Assembly (NCBI GenBank): GCA_937892085.1
Contig: CALAVD010000493.1
Coordinates: 1-7,537, forward strand
DNA: 7,537 bases
From: an uncultured Prevotellaceae bacterium
GTDB taxonomy: Bacteria > Bacteroidota > Bacteroidia > Bacteroidales > Muribaculaceae
Direction: 5' to 3'
In this document: piece after piece, positions 5,196-7,537 of the stretch
Numbering within the stretch: position 1 is the stretch's first letter
How the letters are laid out: each line of letters opens with the position of its first letter
The notes under the pieces: generated by a model
Databases searched by the model: none
Told to the model about the DNA's origin: nothing
Seen by the model: only the letters and a program-made list of their open reading frames with translations
Translations under genes and position numbers: made by a program

Positions 5196-7537
5196 TTAAG
5201 AGGGGTCCACGTCGAAGTAGAGCCGTGTGGAGCGCATGCGGGTATCGGCTGCAAGGAGCTGCTCGTAGAGGTCACGCAAGATTTTCTTTACCTTAGTCAT
5301 CGATGCGGCAAGCTCCATCTTTAGAACAATCTGGCGGATGTAGAAGGTCTGCACCCTTGCCACCATGGGAGCCTCAGGTCCGAGCACGCGCTTGCCGAAG
5401 ACCGTCCTGAGCAAGTTGCTATAGCGCACCGCCATCTCCAGCACCACATCATCCTGCTTGTGCTTGAGGTAGATGTTGATGATTTTGGTGAACGGCGGGT
5501 AACCAAACTGCTGCCTCTCGGCAATCTCCTGATCATAGAAGCCTTTGTAGTCATGCTCCACTACGCGTTCAATGACGAGATGAGAGGGATTGCTTGTCTG
5601 GATAATCACCTTGCCCTGCTTGTTCTTGCGCCCTGCACGTCCCGCCACCTGCTCCAGCATGTTGAAAGCGCGCTCGTGGCTGCGGAAGTCGGGGAAATGT
5701 ATCATGGTATCGGCATTGAGGATTCCCACGATGCTCACGGCGTCGAAGTCCAGCCCCTTGGTCACCATCTGCGTTCCCACAAGGATATTGGTCTTGTGAA
5801 GCGAGAAGTCGTCGATAATGCGGTCGTAGCTGTTCTTGCTGCGAGTGGTGTCGAGATCCATGCGCGAGATTTTCTCACCTGGAAACACTCCATCGATTTC
5901 CTCCTCGATGCGCTCGGTGCCATAGCCCACAATCTCGATGCTCGGGTTGCCGCACGCGGGGCACACCGTGGGCAACGTGATAGTGTGGCCGCAATAATGG
6001 CAAGTTAGTGTATCCACGTGGCGGTGATAGGTGAGCGAGACGTCGCAATTAACACAGGTGGGCACCCACGCACACTGCTTGCAGCGCACCATGGGGGCAT
6101 ATCCGCGGCGGTTCTGGAAGAGAATCACCTGCTCGTTGTTTTCAAGCGCCTTGCGGCACTCGTCCACAAGTTCGTGCGAGAACATACCGTTCATCTCATG
6201 CTTTTTCCACGCTTTTTTGAGGTCGATGGTGTGAACTTGCGGCATCTCGATTCCCTCGTAGCGCGTGGTGAGCTCCACCAGTCCATAGCGGCCGTTGAGA
6301 GCTTTATAATAAGTGCCGATTGCCGGAGTTGCCGAGCCAAGCACGGTTTTTGCGCCGTGCATGTGCGCCAGCATGATAGCAGTATCGCGGCCATTGTATC
6401 GTGGCGCCGGGTCTTGCTGCTTGTAGCTGGTGTCGTGCTCCTCGTCGATAATCACAAGACCTAAGTTGCTGTAAGGCAAGAACACGCTCGACCGCACGCC
6501 AATTATTACGCACGGATCACTTGAGGTGAGAAGCTTTTTCCAGATGTCAACCCGCTCGTTGTCGCTGAACTTGCTGTGATAGATGAGCAGGCGCTCTCCA
6601 AAGACCCTTCTCAGGCGTTGCGTGAGCTGCGTGGTGAGAGCAATCTCAGGAACGAGATATAGCACCTGCTTACCCAGCGAGAGGGCATCGTTGATGAGGT
6701 GCATATATATCGAAGTCTTGCCGCTCGAGGTCACACCATGCAGCAGGGTTATATCTTTTTCCTTGAAGCAGTTGTGAATGCCCTTATAGGCCGCATCTTG
6801 CACGTCGGTTAGCGTGGGCAGCTCCACCACTCCACCCCCCATCGACTCAAAGCGGTTTATCTCGCGCTTGTAAGTCTCAAAGAGCCCGTTTTTGCGAGCT
6901 GCGGCAAGCACTGGCTGTGTGCAACCCGAGCGCTGTAGAAGTGCCTCCTGTGTGACTTCCTTAAGAGGCTTGCCACGCTGCATCCAGTGCGAGAGGTCGA
7001 GAAAAGCCAGCAGCAGTTGTTCCTGCTTCTTGGCGCGGCTCACTCGGTCGAAAAAGGCGTGCAGCCCCTGTTCATCATTGCGCTCAATGGTCAAGCGCAC
7101 GCAAGACTCGGTCTTGGGTCGATAGTTGTCCATCACCTTCTCAGCCACATGCACCGCACCCTTATCGAGCAGTCGGCTCACGATGCCCTCCACATTTTTG
7201 AATCCCGTGGCATTGGTGAGTTCGGTAATCTGCACCTTCCCACGCTGATTGGTGAAGTCGAGAATCACCTTCTCACGATCGGTAAGAGAGCCAGGCACTT
7301 CCTCTTCATAGTCGGTATTAGGGCTGATGAACGTCTCGCTCTCAACCTTAAGTCCACTTGGCACGGCAGCCTTATACACCTCTCCCACAGTGCACAAGTA
7401 GTAGTCGGCGATCCACTGCCAGAACTTGAGTTGAGGATGCCTGAGCACCGGTCCCTCGTCGAGCAAGGCAAGTATTTCTTTTCCCTTATAGCCCTGAGGC
7501 TCAACATCGTGAGTCATCTCCCCTATTGCCGTGTAAT
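5196..7537 (-). CDS. priA: Primosomal protein N' (replication restart helicase PriA), N-terminus outside window
   Basis: PriA is a 3'-5' superfamily 2 DNA helicase that binds abandoned forks and reloads the replicative helicase. Residues are counted from the ATG at 7517. A 3'-DNA-binding-domain remnant and winged-helix-like region occupy 1-225 (PQLKFWQWIADYYLCTVGEV at 28-47). Walker A is GVTSSGKT (261-268), the DEEH box is 358-361, and GSATP is 394-398. Eight cysteines for two zinc ions are C479, C482, C488, C491, C506, C509, C519 and C522. Motif VI is QVAGRAGR (623-630). The C-terminal domain runs from about 670 to DVDPS. The frame stays open upstream through YTAIGE to the window edge, and those residues fit the PriA N-terminal domain. 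The ATG at 7517 is therefore internal, and the real start lies roughly 40-60 residues further on. All visible motifs are intact. The gene converges on fabG. Confidence 0.96.
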   Translation of the reverse strand, partial: YTAIGEMTHDVEPQGYKGKEILALLDEGPVLRHPQLKFWQWIADYYLCTVGEVYKAAVPSGLKVESETFISPNTDYEEEVPGSLTDREKVILDFTNQRGKVQITELTNATGFKNVEGIVSRLLDKGAVHVAEKVMDNYRPKTESCVRLTIERNDEQGLHAFFDRVSRAKKQEQLLLAFLDLSHWMQRGKPLKEVTQEALLQRSGCTQPVLAAARKNGLFETYKREINRFESMGGGVVELPTLTDVQDAAYKGIHNCFKEKDITLLHGVTSSGKTSIYMHLINDALSLGKQVLYLVPEIALTTQLTQRLRRVFGERLLIYHSKFSDNERVDIWKKLLTSSDPCVIIGVRSSVFLPYSNLGLVIIDEEHDTSYKQQDPAPRYNGRDTAIMLAHMHGAKTVLGSATPAIGTYYKALNGRYGLVELTTRYEGIEMPQVHTIDLKKAWKKHEMNGMFSHELVDECRKALENNEQVILFQNRRGYAPMVRCKQCAWVPTCVNCDVSLTYHRHVDTLTCHYCGHTITLPTVCPACGNPSIEIVGYGTERIEEEIDGVFPGEKISRMDLDTTRSKNSYDRIIDDFSLHKTNILVGTQMVTKGLDFDAVSIVGILNADTMIHFPDFRSHERAFNMLEQVAGRAGRKNKQGKVIIQTSNPSHLVIERVVEHDYKGFYDQEIAERQQFGYPPFTKIINIYLKHKQDDVVLEMAVRYSNLLRTVFGKRVLGPEAPMVARVQTFYIRQIVLKMELAASMTKVKKILRDLYEQLLAADTRMRSTRLYFDVDPS

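Noticed and set aside
5460..6464. Two plus-strand open frames (182 and 148 codons) within priA
   Set aside because: They are complements of the PriA zinc-binding and helicase regions and show no independent coding signal or leader.

Overview
The window looks like a chromosomal stretch from a Bacteroidales bacterium, for example Muribaculaceae, Prevotellaceae or Bacteroidaceae. Three things point that way. The short-chain reductase gene has a TAnnTTTG-type -7 box upstream. Start codons have A-rich leaders rather than strong Shine-Dalgarno sites. The proteins read like Bacteroidota members of their families. This is inferred from sequence style and recalled family resemblance; no database search was possible.

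Layout, left to right. Bases 1-927 carry a REP-associated tyrosine transposase (RAYT, Y1/HUH family) with an unusual C-terminal extension. A 180-base gap follows, holding a hairpin, a direct repeat and two AT-rich inverted repeats. Bases 1108-2559 encode a full-length cardiolipin synthase with two PLD (HKD) motifs. After 55 bases on the same strand comes a secreted GHL10/DUF187-type glycoside hydrolase-like protein with a fibronectin III-like tail (2615-4147). Next are a convincing Bacteroidota promoter and a FabG-type 3-oxoacyl-ACP reductase (4305-5051). FabG is followed by a structured 3' region ending in a strong intrinsic terminator. On the minus strand, priA (primosomal helicase) runs from the right edge to 5196, converges on fabG and lacks its N-terminus because the window ends.

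The core genes are housekeeping. cls and fabG both belong to membrane lipid metabolism: FabG acts in fatty-acid elongation and Cls in cardiolipin formation from phosphatidylglycerol. The GHL10 protein probably acts on a glycan in the envelope. PriA restarts stalled replication forks. The RAYT and its flanking hairpin are the only mobile-element-like content. I see no CRISPR array, tRNA, rRNA or defence cluster. The points most worth a second look are the RAYT C-terminal domain and its possible cognate hairpin, an aspartate in FabG that suggests NADH preference, and the alternative pairings in the fabG 3' region.
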